A stretch of 36,982 nt of DNA from DATJSJ01 sp035504175 (GTDB lineage: Bacteria > Pseudomonadota > Alphaproteobacteria > Acetobacterales > Acetobacteraceae), in the NCBI GenBank assembly GCA_035504175.1, contig DATJSJ010000051.1:1-36982 (forward strand). Reading direction: 5' to 3'. Below the pieces are notes generated by a model that was not told where the DNA came from, searched no databases, and saw nothing but the letters and a program-made list of their open reading frames with translations. The translations under genes were made by a program, and so were the position numbers. This document shows positions 1-8,099 of the stretch, piece after piece (within the stretch, counting starts at the first letter, position 1; each line of letters begins with the position of its first letter).

Positions 1-461
1 CGCAGCACCGCCAGCGAGGTCGCGGCATAGTCGACGACGATCAGCGCATCCCGCGGCAGCGCCCAGTGGACCAGGTTCTGCGTCGCATGGAACCGCGCCA
101 GCTCGCCGCTCGGCGCGAAGCCGGCGGCCCAGCCTGCCGCCTCCGCGGCGGCGCAGGCCTCGATCGCGAGCCGCGTCTTGCCCGCGCCCGCCGCGCCGGT
201 GATGCAGCGCACGGCGATCGGCCGCGGCGCGTCCCGCCAGGCCGCCAGAGCCGCGCAGTCCGCCGCCCGTCCGACCAGCGTCGTCGCCCGGCTGTCGGAA
301 CGCAGCAGCTCGATCGGCGTGGTCGCCGCGGCCCGGCGCGCGTGCACCTTGGCGAGCGCGAACCGCGCCCCGCCAGTGATGATCGTGACGGTGTCGTTGT
401 CGCCCGCGATCTGGACCACGACCGCGTCGGCCGCCGTCACGCTCTGCAACAGATCCGCCAT
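1..461 (-). CDS. STAND/AAA-like ATP-binding protein, N-terminal fragment
   Basis: Partial gene whose C-terminal part lies beyond the window start. About 153 codons are readable. The frame shows a Walker A loop (ITGAAGAGKTRLAIEAC) followed about 45 residues later by a Walker B-like strand (DALIVVDYA). Ahead of the P-loop is a stretch with VVQIAGDNDTVTI and a LVGRAADCAALAAW segment, the arrangement seen before the NTPase domain in many STAND-type regulatory or defence ATPases. The start is uncertain. The ATG at 461 is used here, but the frame stays open upstream to 579 and GTG codons at 533 and 473 are possible; none has a convincing ribosome binding site. What follows the NTPase domain (repeats or an effector) cannot be seen, so no specific role can be given. 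Confidence 0.7.
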   Translation of the reverse strand, partial: MADLLQSVTAADAVVVQIAGDNDTVTIITGGARFALAKVHARRAAATTPIELLRSDSRATTLVGRAADCAALAAWRDAPRPIAVRCITGAAGAGKTRLAIEACAAAEAAGWAAGFAPSGELARFHATQNLVHWALPRDALIVVDYAATSLAVL

Positions 462-581
462 GCGCGCCTCCACCGCGAAGGCGCCTCTGGCATCGCGCAG
501 CGGCGCGTTCGTTGCAAGCCCGGCATCGCGCACAGGATTGCCGTCCCAGGCCGGCGGGACGGCGCGCGGTCGGCGCTCCCC

Positions 582-986
582 TCAGTCGGGAAAGCGCTCG
601 AACTGCGGCAGGTCGTCGGTGATCGCGTGCCAGGGCGCCTTCGAGCCCACGAAGATGTGCGCCGACGGCCGGATCCGCGGCGCCGCGCTCAGCGTGCCCA
701 TCGCGACATGCACGTACGCACCGTCGCGCACCACCGAATAGAGCAGCGCGCCGCAGGTGCGGCAGCGCACGTCGTGCCCGGTCTCGCCGCCATAAATCAT
801 CACCCGGTCGGCGCCCGCCACCAGCCGCAGCCGGTCGCGCGCGATGCCGGCGAACGGCTTGAACGCCGCGCCGGTGGTCCGCCGGCAATCCGAGCAATGG
901 CAGTTCATCGCATAGGCGAAGGCATCCGCGACCTCGTACACCACCGCGCCGCAGACGCACTGCCCAGTCAAACTCGGCTCCGTCAT
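582..986 (-). CDS. GFA-family zinc-binding protein
   Basis: A 134-residue protein of the GFA (glutathione-dependent formaldehyde-activating enzyme / CENP-V) family, a small zinc-binding beta fold. The expected cysteines are present: C10 and C12 in GQCVCGAV, C29, C31 and C34 in NCHCSDC, and C75 and C78 in RCRTCGA. It covers the usual full length. The start at 986 gives MTEPSLTG, which places the first Cys pair where the family has it; an in-frame start at 1016 would add ten residues. Few members have a proven reaction, so formaldehyde activation should not be assumed. It is on the same strand as the next two small enzymes but separated from each by over 100 bases, so an operon is doubtful. Confidence 0.88.
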   Translation of the reverse strand: MTEPSLTGQCVCGAVVYEVADAFAYAMNCHCSDCRRTTGAAFKPFAGIARDRLRLVAGADRVMIYGGETGHDVRCRTCGALLYSVVRDGAYVHVAMGTLSAAPRIRPSAHIFVGSKAPWHAITDDLPQFERFPD

Positions 987-1121
987 CGCCACCCCGAATC
1001 GCCTGGTCGATCCCACCGGCCTCTATCGCGAACCGCCGGGCGCGGCCAGGCCGCGCCGCCTGCCCGGCCGCGATGCCGGCCCGCGCCGGCTGCGCCGCCG
1101 CGGCGGCCGGCCGGCGCGCAA

Positions 1122-1454
1122 TCAGATCGGCGGGACCGGCCCGAGCGTCTCCGCGGCGACGGCGGAAGCGTCGATCGCACTCGGAAAGCCGGCATAGAAG
1201 GCGAGATGCGTGATCGCGGCGGACAGCTCCGCGTTGCTGAGCCCGTTGTCGCGGGCGCGGCGAAGATGCGCGGCGAGCTGGTTCGGCCGCCCCAACGCGA
1301 CCAGCGCCGCCACCGTGATCAGGCTGCGATCCCGCGCCGACAGCGCCGGATCGGCCCACACGGTGTCGAACAAGGGCGAGTCGACGAACCGCGCCAGCTG
1401 CGGCGTGAACGCCCGCGCCACCTCGCGCGGGCTGGGATGGCCGGATGCGGGCAT
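1122..1454 (-). CDS. carboxymuconolactone decarboxylase-like protein
   Basis: A 110-residue all-alpha protein matching the carboxymuconolactone decarboxylase (CMD/AhpD-like) fold. The core reads RDRSLITVAALVALGR, then QLAAHLRRARDNGLS and ELSAAITHLAFYAGFP, the typical pattern of PcaC-like members. It lacks the CxxC pair of AhpD peroxidase partners, so a thiol-redox role is unlikely. The start at 1454 (MPASGHP) is supported by a GAGGAGAG ribosome binding site just upstream on the minus strand. No aromatic-degradation genes are nearby, so a beta-ketoadipate role is not supported by context; many such proteins are uncharacterised. Confidence 0.88.
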   Translation of the reverse strand: MPASGHPSPREVARAFTPQLARFVDSPLFDTVWADPALSARDRSLITVAALVALGRPNQLAAHLRRARDNGLSNAELSAAITHLAFYAGFPSAIDASAVAAETLGPVPPI

Positions 1455-1685
1455 TGCATCTCTCCTCGATGATGGGACGAAGATCGGCGATCGCGCCTGC
1501 TTTCGCCATGCTGGCGGTGACGGGGCAACCCGGGAGAAAGTCGCATCGCCGGGTTCGCGGAGCCGGCAACGCGCGGGCCCGGCGACGTCGGCGCGAGCTG
1601 GGGCGCCGCCGCCCGTTCGCAGCCGCGGCTTTCGCGCCATGGCCGATCCGGGATTGGACGCCCGTCGCGCCGCGGCGTGATCGGG

Positions 1686-2057
1686 CTATGCGGCGAGGCT
1701 GGACGCAAAGCAGATCAGGTTGTCGTCGGGATCGCTGACGATCAGGCTTCGCATCCGCCACGGCTCATCGCGCGGCGCTTGGGAGATGCGCGCGCCGGCC
1801 GCCTGCAGCGCGGCGTGCAGGACGTCGACGTCCGAGACCTCGATGAACGCGCTGAGCAGGGCCTCGCCGGCAGTGTGATCGATCACGGGCCTGACCACGT
1901 GCCGGATTGCCAGCACGGCCTCGTCACGCCGGACATGCGCGTAGAACGGAACGTCGCCGTAGACGAACAACGGACGGAACCCAAGCGGCCCGGTATAGTA
2001 GTCGAGGGCCACCTGGAAGTCCCTGACGAATACGTTCGGAATGGCCGGTTTCAACAT
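1686..2057 (-). CDS. VOC (glyoxalase/bleomycin-resistance-like) family protein
   Basis: A 123-residue protein with the paired beta-alpha-beta-beta-beta pattern of the vicinal oxygen chelate superfamily. The first half shows NVFVRDFQVALDYYTGPLGF and the second AFIEVSDVDVLHAALQAAGA ending in SDPDDNLICFAS, a classic VOC C-terminal strand. The start at 2057 (MLKPAIP) has an AAGGAAA ribosome binding site about seven bases upstream, which excludes the longer in-frame start at 2180. Substrate is unknown; members range from dioxygenases to drug-binding proteins, and neighbours give no clue. Confidence 0.88.
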   Translation of the reverse strand: MLKPAIPNVFVRDFQVALDYYTGPLGFRPLFVYGDVPFYAHVRRDEAVLAIRHVVRPVIDHTAGEALLSAFIEVSDVDVLHAALQAAGARISQAPRDEPWRMRSLIVSDPDDNLICFASSLAA

Positions 2058-2368
2058 GGTTCGGTTTCCTTGATTCGCTGCGCCGCCTGATCGTCGGCCG
2101 CGATGGCTGCGCGGGTGACCGATCCGGCCGCTGTGCGCGGCGAAGAGCGGCGTCGTTTCATGCCTGCTCCGGATGGGCATGGGTCAGGGCATGCCCGCCG
2201 CCGGGCGGATCCCGACCGATCATTGCGTGCGCCTCGCGCCGTTCCGACGCCGACGGCCGCGCATCGTCAGCCCGGCATGTAACCGGGACACTGCCATGCC
2301 CCATGGCGATCCCCGCCCGCCCATGCTGCACTCACCGGCAAAACCGACTCGCCCGCCGGGAGGACACC
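2058..2368. other. intergenic region, divergent promoters expected
   Basis: A 311-base gap between the minus-strand VOC gene and the plus-strand transporter. It must hold both promoters, but I see no convincing -35/-10 pair or operator palindrome. The only clear element is the ribosome binding site GGGAGGACACC directly before the transporter ATG at 2369. Confidence 0.4.
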
Positions 2369-3748
2369 ATGCCCACATCCGACCCCGCCGCCATCTCCGC
2401 CCGGCTCGACCGGCTGCCGCCCACGCGCTCGGTCTGGCGGCTGGTCGCCCTGCTCTCGATGGGCGGGTTCTTCGAGTTCTACGACCTGTTCTTCACCGCC
2501 TACGTCGCCCCCGGCCTGATCCGCAGCGGCCTCTACACGGCGAGCACGAAAAGCTTCTTCGGCATCACCGGCTTCGCAAGCTTCGTCGCCGCCTTCTTCG
2601 CCGGGCTGTTCGTCGGCACGCTGCTGTTCGGTTTCATCGCCGATCGCTACGGCCGGCGCCTGATCTTCACCGTCTCGCTGCTCTGGTACACGGTCTGCAC
2701 GATCGTCATGGCGCTGCAGTTCTCGGCCGAGGCGATCAATCTGTGGCGCTTCCTCGCCGGCATCGGCATCGGCGTCGAGCTCGTTACCATCGACACCTAC
2801 ATCGCCGAGCTGGTGCCGCGGCACCTGCGCGGCCGCGCCTTCGCGGTCAACCAGCTGATCCAGTTCAGCGTCGTGCCGATCGTCGCGGCGCTGTCCTGGT
2901 TGCTGGTGCCGCGCGCGCCGCTCGGCTTCGACGGCTGGCGCTGGGTGGTGCTGATCGGCGCCGGCGGCGCGATCGCGGTCTGGTGGATCCGCCGCGGCGT
3001 GCCGGAGAGCCCGCGCTGGCTGGCGCAGCAGGGAAGGCTTGTCGAGGCGGAGCGGATCACCGCGGCGCTGGAGGCGCGCGTCGCCGCCGAATACGGCGCG
3101 CCGCTGCCGCCGCCCACCGCCGGCGACCCGGTCGTGCCGCGCGGCCATTTCGGCGAGATCTGGCGCCCGCCCTATCTGCGCCGCACCATCATGCTGATCG
3201 TGTTCAACGTCTTCCAGACCGTCGGCTTCTACGGCTTCGGCAACTGGGTGCCGACCCTGCTGATCGCCGAGGGCGTGACCATCACCCACAGCCTGGCGTA
3301 TACGTTCGTGATCGCGATTGCCTCGCCGTTCGGGCCGCTGCTCGGCTACACGCTCGCCGACCGGATCGAACGCAAATGGCAGATCGTGATGGCGGCGTGC
3401 GGCGTCGCCGTGTTCGGCCTGATCTTCGCCGGGCTGCGCAGCGCGCCCGCCATCATCGTGGTCGGCATCGCCCTGACCCTCGCCAACAACATCATGTCGT
3501 TCGCCTTCCACGCCTATCAGGCAGAACTCTATCCGACCCGCGTCCGCGCGCTGGCGGTGGGTTTCGTCTATTCCTGGAGCCGGCTGTCCGTGGTGTTCAT
3601 GGCCTTCGTGATAGCGTTCACTTTGGGCCGGTTTGGTCCTACAGGGGTATTCGTTCTGATCGCCGGCAGCATGGGCGTCGTGATGCTGGCGATCGGCGCC
3701 CTGGGCCCGCGCACGCGGCATCTGCCGCTTGAGGTCGTTTCGCGTTAA
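2369..3748 (+). CDS. MFS transporter (metabolite:proton symporter-like)
   Basis: A 459-residue inner-membrane transporter of the major facilitator superfamily. About twelve hydrophobic segments can be followed. The N-terminal part has GGFFEFYDLFFTAYVAPG, typical of the sugar/aromatic-acid/metabolite symporter branch, and loop 2-3 carries the MFS signature FIADRYGRR; the second half has a weaker counterpart (LADRIERKW). The start at 2369 is chosen over an in-frame start at 2303 because GGGAGG lies just before it and the first helix then begins at a normal distance. The substrate cannot be read from sequence. No regulator or catabolic enzyme is adjacent; the next gene is a sensor kinase 110 bases downstream on the same strand. 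Confidence 0.9.
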   Translation: MPTSDPAAISARLDRLPPTRSVWRLVALLSMGGFFEFYDLFFTAYVAPGLIRSGLYTASTKSFFGITGFASFVAAFFAGLFVGTLLFGFIADRYGRRLIFTVSLLWYTVCTIVMALQFSAEAINLWRFLAGIGIGVELVTIDTYIAELVPRHLRGRAFAVNQLIQFSVVPIVAALSWLLVPRAPLGFDGWRWVVLIGAGGAIAVWWIRRGVPESPRWLAQQGRLVEAERITAALEARVAAEYGAPLPPPTAGDPVVPRGHFGEIWRPPYLRRTIMLIVFNVFQTVGFYGFGNWVPTLLIAEGVTITHSLAYTFVIAIASPFGPLLGYTLADRIERKWQIVMAACGVAVFGLIFAGLRSAPAIIVVGIALTLANNIMSFAFHAYQAELYPTRVRALAVGFVYSWSRLSVVFMAFVIAFTLGRFGPTGVFVLIAGSMGVVMLAIGALGPRTRHLPLEVVSR

Positions 3749-3858
3749 GCTACCGGCTTTGGCGCTCCGGCCCTATTTGAGCTGGTCCGGGAACCCGGGT
3801 CGGAGCCGTTTGTATTGCCGGCGGCAGGAGGCAGAGCATCGCATCGACGGACAGCCTG

Positions 3859-5106
3859 ATGAAGAGCGATCGCAGCGCAGACATGGCGTTCGGGGCGAGA
3901 CAGCCCGACGTCCGGGACGCCGGGGCAATCGAGGTGACGCCGTCACGCGACGAGCCCATCCCTGCCCGGCCTGACCCGATCCGCGCCTGCGCCGGGCCGC
4001 CGGCGCCGGCATGCCGCGGCGCCACCCGGGCGGGCCGCCTGGCCGCTGATGCGAGGTCGCTTGCCGTGGGGCTACGACGACCGGCCGCCACCGGTCGTGG
4101 CCGCGCGGCGCAGCGCCGGCTGGTGGAGATCGAGGCGGCGCAACGCCTCGTCTCCATCATCGAATCGTCCGACGATGCCATCGTCAGCAAGGATCTCGAC
4201 GGCGTCATCACCAGTTGGAACCGCGGCGCCGAGCGGCTGTTCGGCTACACCGCGGCCGAAGCGATCGGCCGGCCGATCACCATCCTGATCCCGGAGGATC
4301 GGCATGACGAGGAGCCGGCCATCCTCGACCGCATCCGCCGCGGCGAGCGCGTCGACCACTACGAGACGGTGCGCCGGCGTCGCGACGGCATCCTGATCGA
4401 CATCTCGCTGACCGTCTCGCCGCTGCGCGACGCGACCGGGCGGGTCATCGGCGCCTCGAAGATCGCCCGGGACATTACCGACCGCCGCCGCGCCGAGGAG
4501 CGCCAGGCGCTGCTGCTGCGCGAGATGCGCCATCGGATCAAGAACCTGTTCACCCTGGCCGGCAGCGTCGTCGCGCTCAGCGCCCGCTCGGCCGCCGGCG
4601 CGGACGAGCTGGCCGCCGCGGTGCGCGAGCGGCTCGCGGCGCTCGCCCGGGCGCACGAGCTCACCTTGCCCGACCTCGCGGACGGCGACCGCGCGGCGGA
4701 GAAATCGACCACCCTGGCCGCGCTGCTGCGGACCATTCTCGCGCCTTATGCGTCCGGCACGCCGATCTCCCTGCAGGGACCGGACCTTCCCCTTCGAGGC
4801 TCGGTGATCACCAGCTTCGCGCTGTTGCTGCACGAATTCGCCACCAACGCGGCAAAGCACGGCGCGCTCTCGGCCGAGGCGGGACGGCTGGACGTCGCCT
4901 GGGCGGAGCAGGCGGGCCGCTTCGAGCTGACCTGGCGCGAGAGCGGCGGCCCGTCGGTCGCCGCCGCGCCGCGCGAAGAGGGTTTCGGCACCACGCTGGC
5001 GCGGTTGACCATCGACCGCCAGTTCGGCGGCACCATCGAGCGCGACTGGCAGCCGGGCGGGCTGGTGATCCGCCTCGGGGTCCCGCTTGCCCGCCTGATC
5101 GGCTGA
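3859..5106 (+). CDS. PAS-domain sensor histidine kinase, HWE family
   Basis: A 415-residue protein without membrane segments, so probably a cytosolic sensor. After a low-complexity N-terminus of about 90 residues comes a PAS domain (SIIESSDDAIVSKDLDGVI through IGASKIARDITDR). Next is the phospho-acceptor helix LREMRHRIKNLFTLAGSV with the invariant His, then an ATPase domain with N-box LHEFATNAAKHGALS. The W-x-E element ELTWRESGGP near the C-terminus marks the HWE/HisKA_2 class. Such kinases often act in general stress or light responses through unlinked regulators. No response regulator lies next to it, so it is an orphan here. The start is uncertain: no good ribosome binding site precedes the ATG at 3859, and an ATG at 3883 is possible. 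Confidence 0.88.
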   Translation: MKSDRSADMAFGARQPDVRDAGAIEVTPSRDEPIPARPDPIRACAGPPAPACRGATRAGRLAADARSLAVGLRRPAATGRGRAAQRRLVEIEAAQRLVSIIESSDDAIVSKDLDGVITSWNRGAERLFGYTAAEAIGRPITILIPEDRHDEEPAILDRIRRGERVDHYETVRRRRDGILIDISLTVSPLRDATGRVIGASKIARDITDRRRAEERQALLLREMRHRIKNLFTLAGSVVALSARSAAGADELAAAVRERLAALARAHELTLPDLADGDRAAEKSTTLAALLRTILAPYASGTPISLQGPDLPLRGSVITSFALLLHEFATNAAKHGALSAEAGRLDVAWAEQAGRFELTWRESGGPSVAAAPREEGFGTTLARLTIDRQFGGTIERDWQPGGLVIRLGVPLARLIG

Positions 5107-5114
5107 CGCCTGAA

Positions 5115-5143
5115 GCGTTGGCGTCTGGCGCGTTGGCGTCTGG
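5115..5143. repeat. two direct copies of a 14-base repeat
   Basis: The 14-mer GCGTTGGCGTCTGG occurs at 5115-5128 and again at 5130-5143 with a period of 15, in the short gap after the histidine kinase. The same 14-mer occurs inside hisA at 8762-8775. It has no obvious dyad symmetry. Function unknown. Confidence 0.6.
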
Positions 5144-5153
5144 GGCGGTTGCC

Positions 5154-5708
5154 TCAATCGGCCGCGGCGAGGCCGGGCATCACGGCGGTTCCGGCGACCG
5201 CGGGCGCCTCCTCGGGCTCGACCGCCGGCGGGGCGAGCCGCGCCTCGGCCAGCTCCAGTGCCGAGCAGGCGCGTAGCAGCGGCAGTTTCAACGGCTCCCC
5301 CACCCCCGGCTTCGGCGGCAGGACGAAGGCGGCACCGGCGGCGGCGGCGCGACCGGCGACCGCCATCGCCGCCTCCGCCGCCTCCATGGCGATGCTGGCG
5401 GCCAGCACGGCCTCGATCTCGGCCTGCTCCAACGCCACCAAGCGGCCGAGCTGGATGCGCAGCAGGTGGATCTGGTGCCGGCCGGACAGCAGCGGCCCGC
5501 TGCGGGCGGCCAGGATGGTGAGATTGCCGTCGTACAGCTCACGCAGCGCCCGCAGGCTGAGCCGCAGCCCGGCCCGGATCCGGTCGGCCTCGCGGCGGGC
5601 CCGGCGATCCTGGGCGCGCCGGCCGATCGCCTGGCTGCCCATGATCACCATGGCCATGAAGCCGAACTGGACGAAGCGCTCGCCGAACCCCCCGTACTCC
5701 ATCAACAT
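5154..5708 (-). CDS. unknown protein with one N-terminal membrane helix
   Basis: A 184-residue protein I do not recognise. The start at 5708 is supported by AAGGAGG about eight bases upstream. Residues about 10-28 (RFVQFGFMAMVIMGSQAIG) form one probable membrane helix. A strongly basic stretch follows (RRAQDRRARREADRIRAG), then long helical, Ala/Leu/Glu-rich segments up to about residue 128 that could form a coiled coil. The tail from residue 130 is Pro/Ala-rich. The basic flank after the helix suggests a cytosolic C-terminus. It is divergent from hisB across 126 bases and has no functional link to the histidine genes that I can see. Confidence 0.7.
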   Translation of the reverse strand: MLMEYGGFGERFVQFGFMAMVIMGSQAIGRRAQDRRARREADRIRAGLRLSLRALRELYDGNLTILAARSGPLLSGRHQIHLLRIQLGRLVALEQAEIEAVLAASIAMEAAEAAMAVAGRAAAAGAAFVLPPKPGVGEPLKLPLLRACSALELAEARLAPPAVEPEEAPAVAGTAVMPGLAAAD

Positions 5709-5798
5709 GGCCGAGCCTCCTTTGAGTCTCGATGGGTGCTGCGGGGGCAAGCCGCGGCCCCGGCCCCGCCGCGTCGTTCCACTCTCGGGCCGCGGCGG

Positions 5799-5826
5799 TT
5801 TGGAAAACAACCGCAATTCGGATAAT
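5799..5826 (+). promoter_or_regulatory. candidate hisB promoter
   Basis: A GATAAT hexamer at 5821-5826 is a good -10 match. A weak -35-like TTTGGA lies 16 bases upstream at 5799-5804. Transcription would begin at about 5832-5834, almost on the hisB ATG at 5835, and no Shine-Dalgarno sequence precedes that ATG. A leaderless or near-leaderless mRNA is therefore possible. Confidence 0.4.
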
Positions 5827-5834
5827 GGTCCGGG

Positions 5835-6425
5835 ATGCCTCGTAGCGCCGCGATCACCCGCGCCACCTCGGAGACGGCGATCGAGCTGGCGCTGGACCTC
5901 GACGGCGCCGGTCGGGCCGAGATCGCGACCGGCATCGGCTTCCTCGATCACATGCTGACCGCCTTCGCCCGCCACGCACTGTTCGATCTCTCGGTCCAGG
6001 CGCGCGGCGACCTCGAGGTCGATTTCCACCATACGACGGAAGACATCGGCATCGTGCTCGGCCAGGCGCTGGACCGCGCTGTCGGCGAGAAGCGCGGCAT
6101 CCGGCGCTACGGCCAGGCGCTGATTCCGATGGACGAGGCGCTGGCCGAAGCCGCGGTCGATCTCTCCGGCCGGCCGTTCCTCGCCTGGCAGGTGGAGTTC
6201 CCGCGCGACAGGATCGGCCGCATGGACACCGAGCTGTTCGAGGAGTTCTTCCGCGCACTGGCGATGAACGCGCGCCTGACCCTGCATCTCTCGGCGCGTG
6301 CCGGACGCAACGCGCACCACATCGCCGAGGCCTGCTTCAAGGCGACGGCGCGGGCGCTGCGCATGGCGACCGAGTCCGACCCGCGCGCCGGCGACGCCGT
6401 GCCCTCGACCAAGGGCAGCCTGTGA
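5835..6425 (+). CDS. hisB: imidazoleglycerol-phosphate dehydratase
   Basis: Converts imidazole glycerol phosphate to imidazole acetol phosphate in histidine biosynthesis. The 196-residue length is that of the monofunctional enzyme. The manganese-binding motifs are intact: GFLDHMLTAFARH, DFHHTTEDIGIVLG, and near the C-terminus GRNAHHIAEACFKA. It opens with RATSETAIELALDLDG, the normal N-terminus. The stop codon overlaps the next start (GTGA at 6422-6425), so it is translationally coupled to the DUF2628 gene. It is the first gene of a run with hisH and hisA, the usual alphaproteobacterial arrangement. Confidence 0.97.
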   Translation: MPRSAAITRATSETAIELALDLDGAGRAEIATGIGFLDHMLTAFARHALFDLSVQARGDLEVDFHHTTEDIGIVLGQALDRAVGEKRGIRRYGQALIPMDEALAEAAVDLSGRPFLAWQVEFPRDRIGRMDTELFEEFFRALAMNARLTLHLSARAGRNAHHIAEACFKATARALRMATESDPRAGDAVPSTKGSL

Positions 6426-6793
6426 GAAGTTACACCGTGCATCTGCCGGCTGCCGCCCGCGGCGCCGCGCCGGAGCTGGTGCGCGAGGGGTTCAGCATCG
6501 GCGCGTTGCTGTTCGGGCCGCTCTGGCTGCTGTCGCACCGCGCCTGGATCCCGGCGGCATTCGACCTGGTGCTCGGCATCCTGGTGGCGGCACTGACGCA
6601 TGGCGGAGCGATGGCTGCGCTGCTGCTGGCGCTGGCGGTCGCGCAGGGTACGTTCGGCAACGAGCTGCGACGCTGGTCGCTCGCCTGGCGCGGTCGCCAG
6701 GTGGTGCACGTCGTCGCGGCCCCTGATATCGACAGCGCCTATGGACGCCTGCTGCTGCTGCGGCCTGATCTGCGGCCAGCCGTGGCGTCCTAG
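6422..6793 (+). CDS. DUF2628-like small membrane protein
   Basis: A 123-residue protein starting at a GTG that overlaps the hisB stop. It resembles DUF2628 proteins: a short N-terminal strand (SYTVHLP), then LVREGFSIGALLFGPLWLL, a hydrophobic pair of helices (residues about 40-75), and a C-terminal strand with VHVVAAPDIDSAYGRLLL. Proteins of this type are often found inside histidine operons of alphaproteobacteria, but their role is not known. Two membrane helices and the tight coupling to hisB suggest co-expression rather than a catalytic part in the pathway. Confidence 0.8.
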   Translation: MRSYTVHLPAAARGAAPELVREGFSIGALLFGPLWLLSHRAWIPAAFDLVLGILVAALTHGGAMAALLLALAVAQGTFGNELRRWSLAWRGRQVVHVVAAPDIDSAYGRLLLLRPDLRPAVAS

Positions 6794-6894
6794 ACCGAGG
6801 GCGCGGGTGGGGCGATCGCCTTCCGTCGCCCCGGGGGGAAGGGACGGATGACGGGGCCGGACAGGACGCGGCCAGGCGGAACGGGGCGGGACGG

Positions 6895-7530
6895 GTGAGA
6901 ATAGCGGTGGTCGATTGCGGCAGCGGCAATCTCGCCTCCGCTTCGCGCGCGGTCGCGGTGGCCGCGTCGCGGTCTGGCCTCGACGCCGAGGTCACCGTGA
7001 CCGCCGACCCTGCGACCATCGCCGCCGCTGACCGGATCGTGCTGCCCGGCCAGGGCGCCTTCGCCGACTGCGCCGCCGGGCTTGCCGCGGTCGCCGGCCT
7101 GCGGCCCGCCCTGCAAGAGGCGGTGGACGCGGGCAAGCCTTTCCTCGGCATCTGCGTTGGCATGCAGCTCATGGCCGCGCGCGGGCTCGAGCACGCGGTG
7201 ACGCAAGGCTTCGGCTGGATCCGCGGCGATGTCGCGGAGATGGCCGCACCCGGGCTGCGCCTGCCGCAGATGGGCTGGAACGCGCTCGATTTCCGCGCCG
7301 GGGCGCATCCCCTGCTCGACGGATTGCTGCCGGGCGACCACGCCTATTTCGTGCACAGTTACGCGCTGCGCGACTTCGCGGCGGAAGACGTTCTGGCGAC
7401 CACCGAGTACGGTGGCGACGTCGTCGCGATGGTGGCGCGCGGCAACCGCGCGGGCACCCAGTTCCATGTCGAGAAGAGCCAGGAGGTCGGGCTGCGGTTG
7501 CTCGCCAACTTCCTGCGCTGGGAGCCGTGA
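6895..7530 (+). CDS. hisH: imidazole glycerol phosphate synthase, glutaminase subunit
   Basis: Supplies ammonia from glutamine to HisF for closure of the imidazole ring. The 211 residues carry the class I amidotransferase triad: nucleophile C87 in FLGICVGMQLM, with H191 and E193 in QFHVEKSQE. The oxyanion strand is seen in LPGQGAF. The start is a GTG at 6895 with GGGGCGGGA upstream; no ATG fits. About 100 bases separate it from the preceding gene, longer than the other joints of this operon. Its partner gene hisF is not in this window, which is unusual because hisA and hisF commonly follow. Confidence 0.96.
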   Translation: MRIAVVDCGSGNLASASRAVAVAASRSGLDAEVTVTADPATIAAADRIVLPGQGAFADCAAGLAAVAGLRPALQEAVDAGKPFLGICVGMQLMAARGLEHAVTQGFGWIRGDVAEMAAPGLRLPQMGWNALDFRAGAHPLLDGLLPGDHAYFVHSYALRDFAAEDVLATTEYGGDVVAMVARGNRAGTQFHVEKSQEVGLRLLANFLRWEP

Positions 7531-8099
7531 TGTCCGGCGCACCGACCGAGACCGGAGCCGGGCATGCCCCTGCCCTGGCGGTGGAGCGGCTCGCCGAGCT
7601 CGACGACGACGATCTGCACGCGCTGTGCGAGGCGGCGCATGCGGCGATCATTGAGGGCGGCGGCTTCGGCTGGGTCAATCCGCCCGGCGAGGCGGCGCTG
7701 GCGCGCTATTTCCGCGGCGTGCTGTTGGTGCCTGAGCGCGAGCTGTTCATCGGCCGGCTCGACGGCGTGATCGTCGGCTGCGCCCAGCTCGTGCGGCCGC
7801 CGCGCAACAACGAGGCGCAGGCCTTCGCCGCGCAGCTCATGCACGCCTTCGTGGCACCCTACGCGCGCGGCCACGGCCTGGCCCGCATGATCACGCGACG
7901 GGTGGAGGAAGGGGCGCGCGCGCTCGGCTACCAGGTGCTGAACCTCGACGTGCGCGAGACCCAGTCCGCGGCGATCCGGCTGTACGAGGGGATGGGATTC
8001 GAGCGCTGGGGCGTCCATCCCGCCTATGCGCGCGTCGGCGGTCGCACCATCCGCGGTTTCTTCTATTTCAAGAAGCTGCGGCCGGACGCGAAAGTATGA
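7530..8099 (+). CDS. GNAT-family N-acetyltransferase in the his operon
   Basis: A 189-residue GNAT protein. The acetyl-CoA-binding motif A reads MHAFVAPYARGHGLARMI, followed by the motif B region NLDVRETQSAAIRLYEGMGF and a final strand FFYFKKL. The ATG at 7530 overlaps the hisH stop (TGATG), and the gene's own stop overlaps the hisA start (ATGA at 8096-8099), so it is fully embedded in the operon. A GTG one codon upstream is also possible. The acetyl acceptor is unknown. Nothing in the histidine pathway requires acetylation, so it may act on a toxic intermediate or simply be carried along. Confidence 0.92.
   Translation: MSGAPTETGAGHAPALAVERLAELDDDDLHALCEAAHAAIIEGGGFGWVNPPGEAALARYFRGVLLVPERELFIGRLDGVIVGCAQLVRPPRNNEAQAFAAQLMHAFVAPYARGHGLARMITRRVEEGARALGYQVLNLDVRETQSAAIRLYEGMGFERWGVHPAYARVGGRTIRGFFYFKKLRPDAKV

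Noticed and set aside
66..1472. A long plus-strand open frame across the first 1.4 kb
   Set aside because: It is Arg/Ala/Pro-rich, has no domain, and runs opposite three genes with clear family motifs; it is a GC-rich antisense frame.
2267..3721. A 484-codon minus-strand frame opposite the MFS gene
   Set aside because: Asp/Arg/Gln-rich with no motif; the plus-strand frame encodes a proper twelve-helix transporter.
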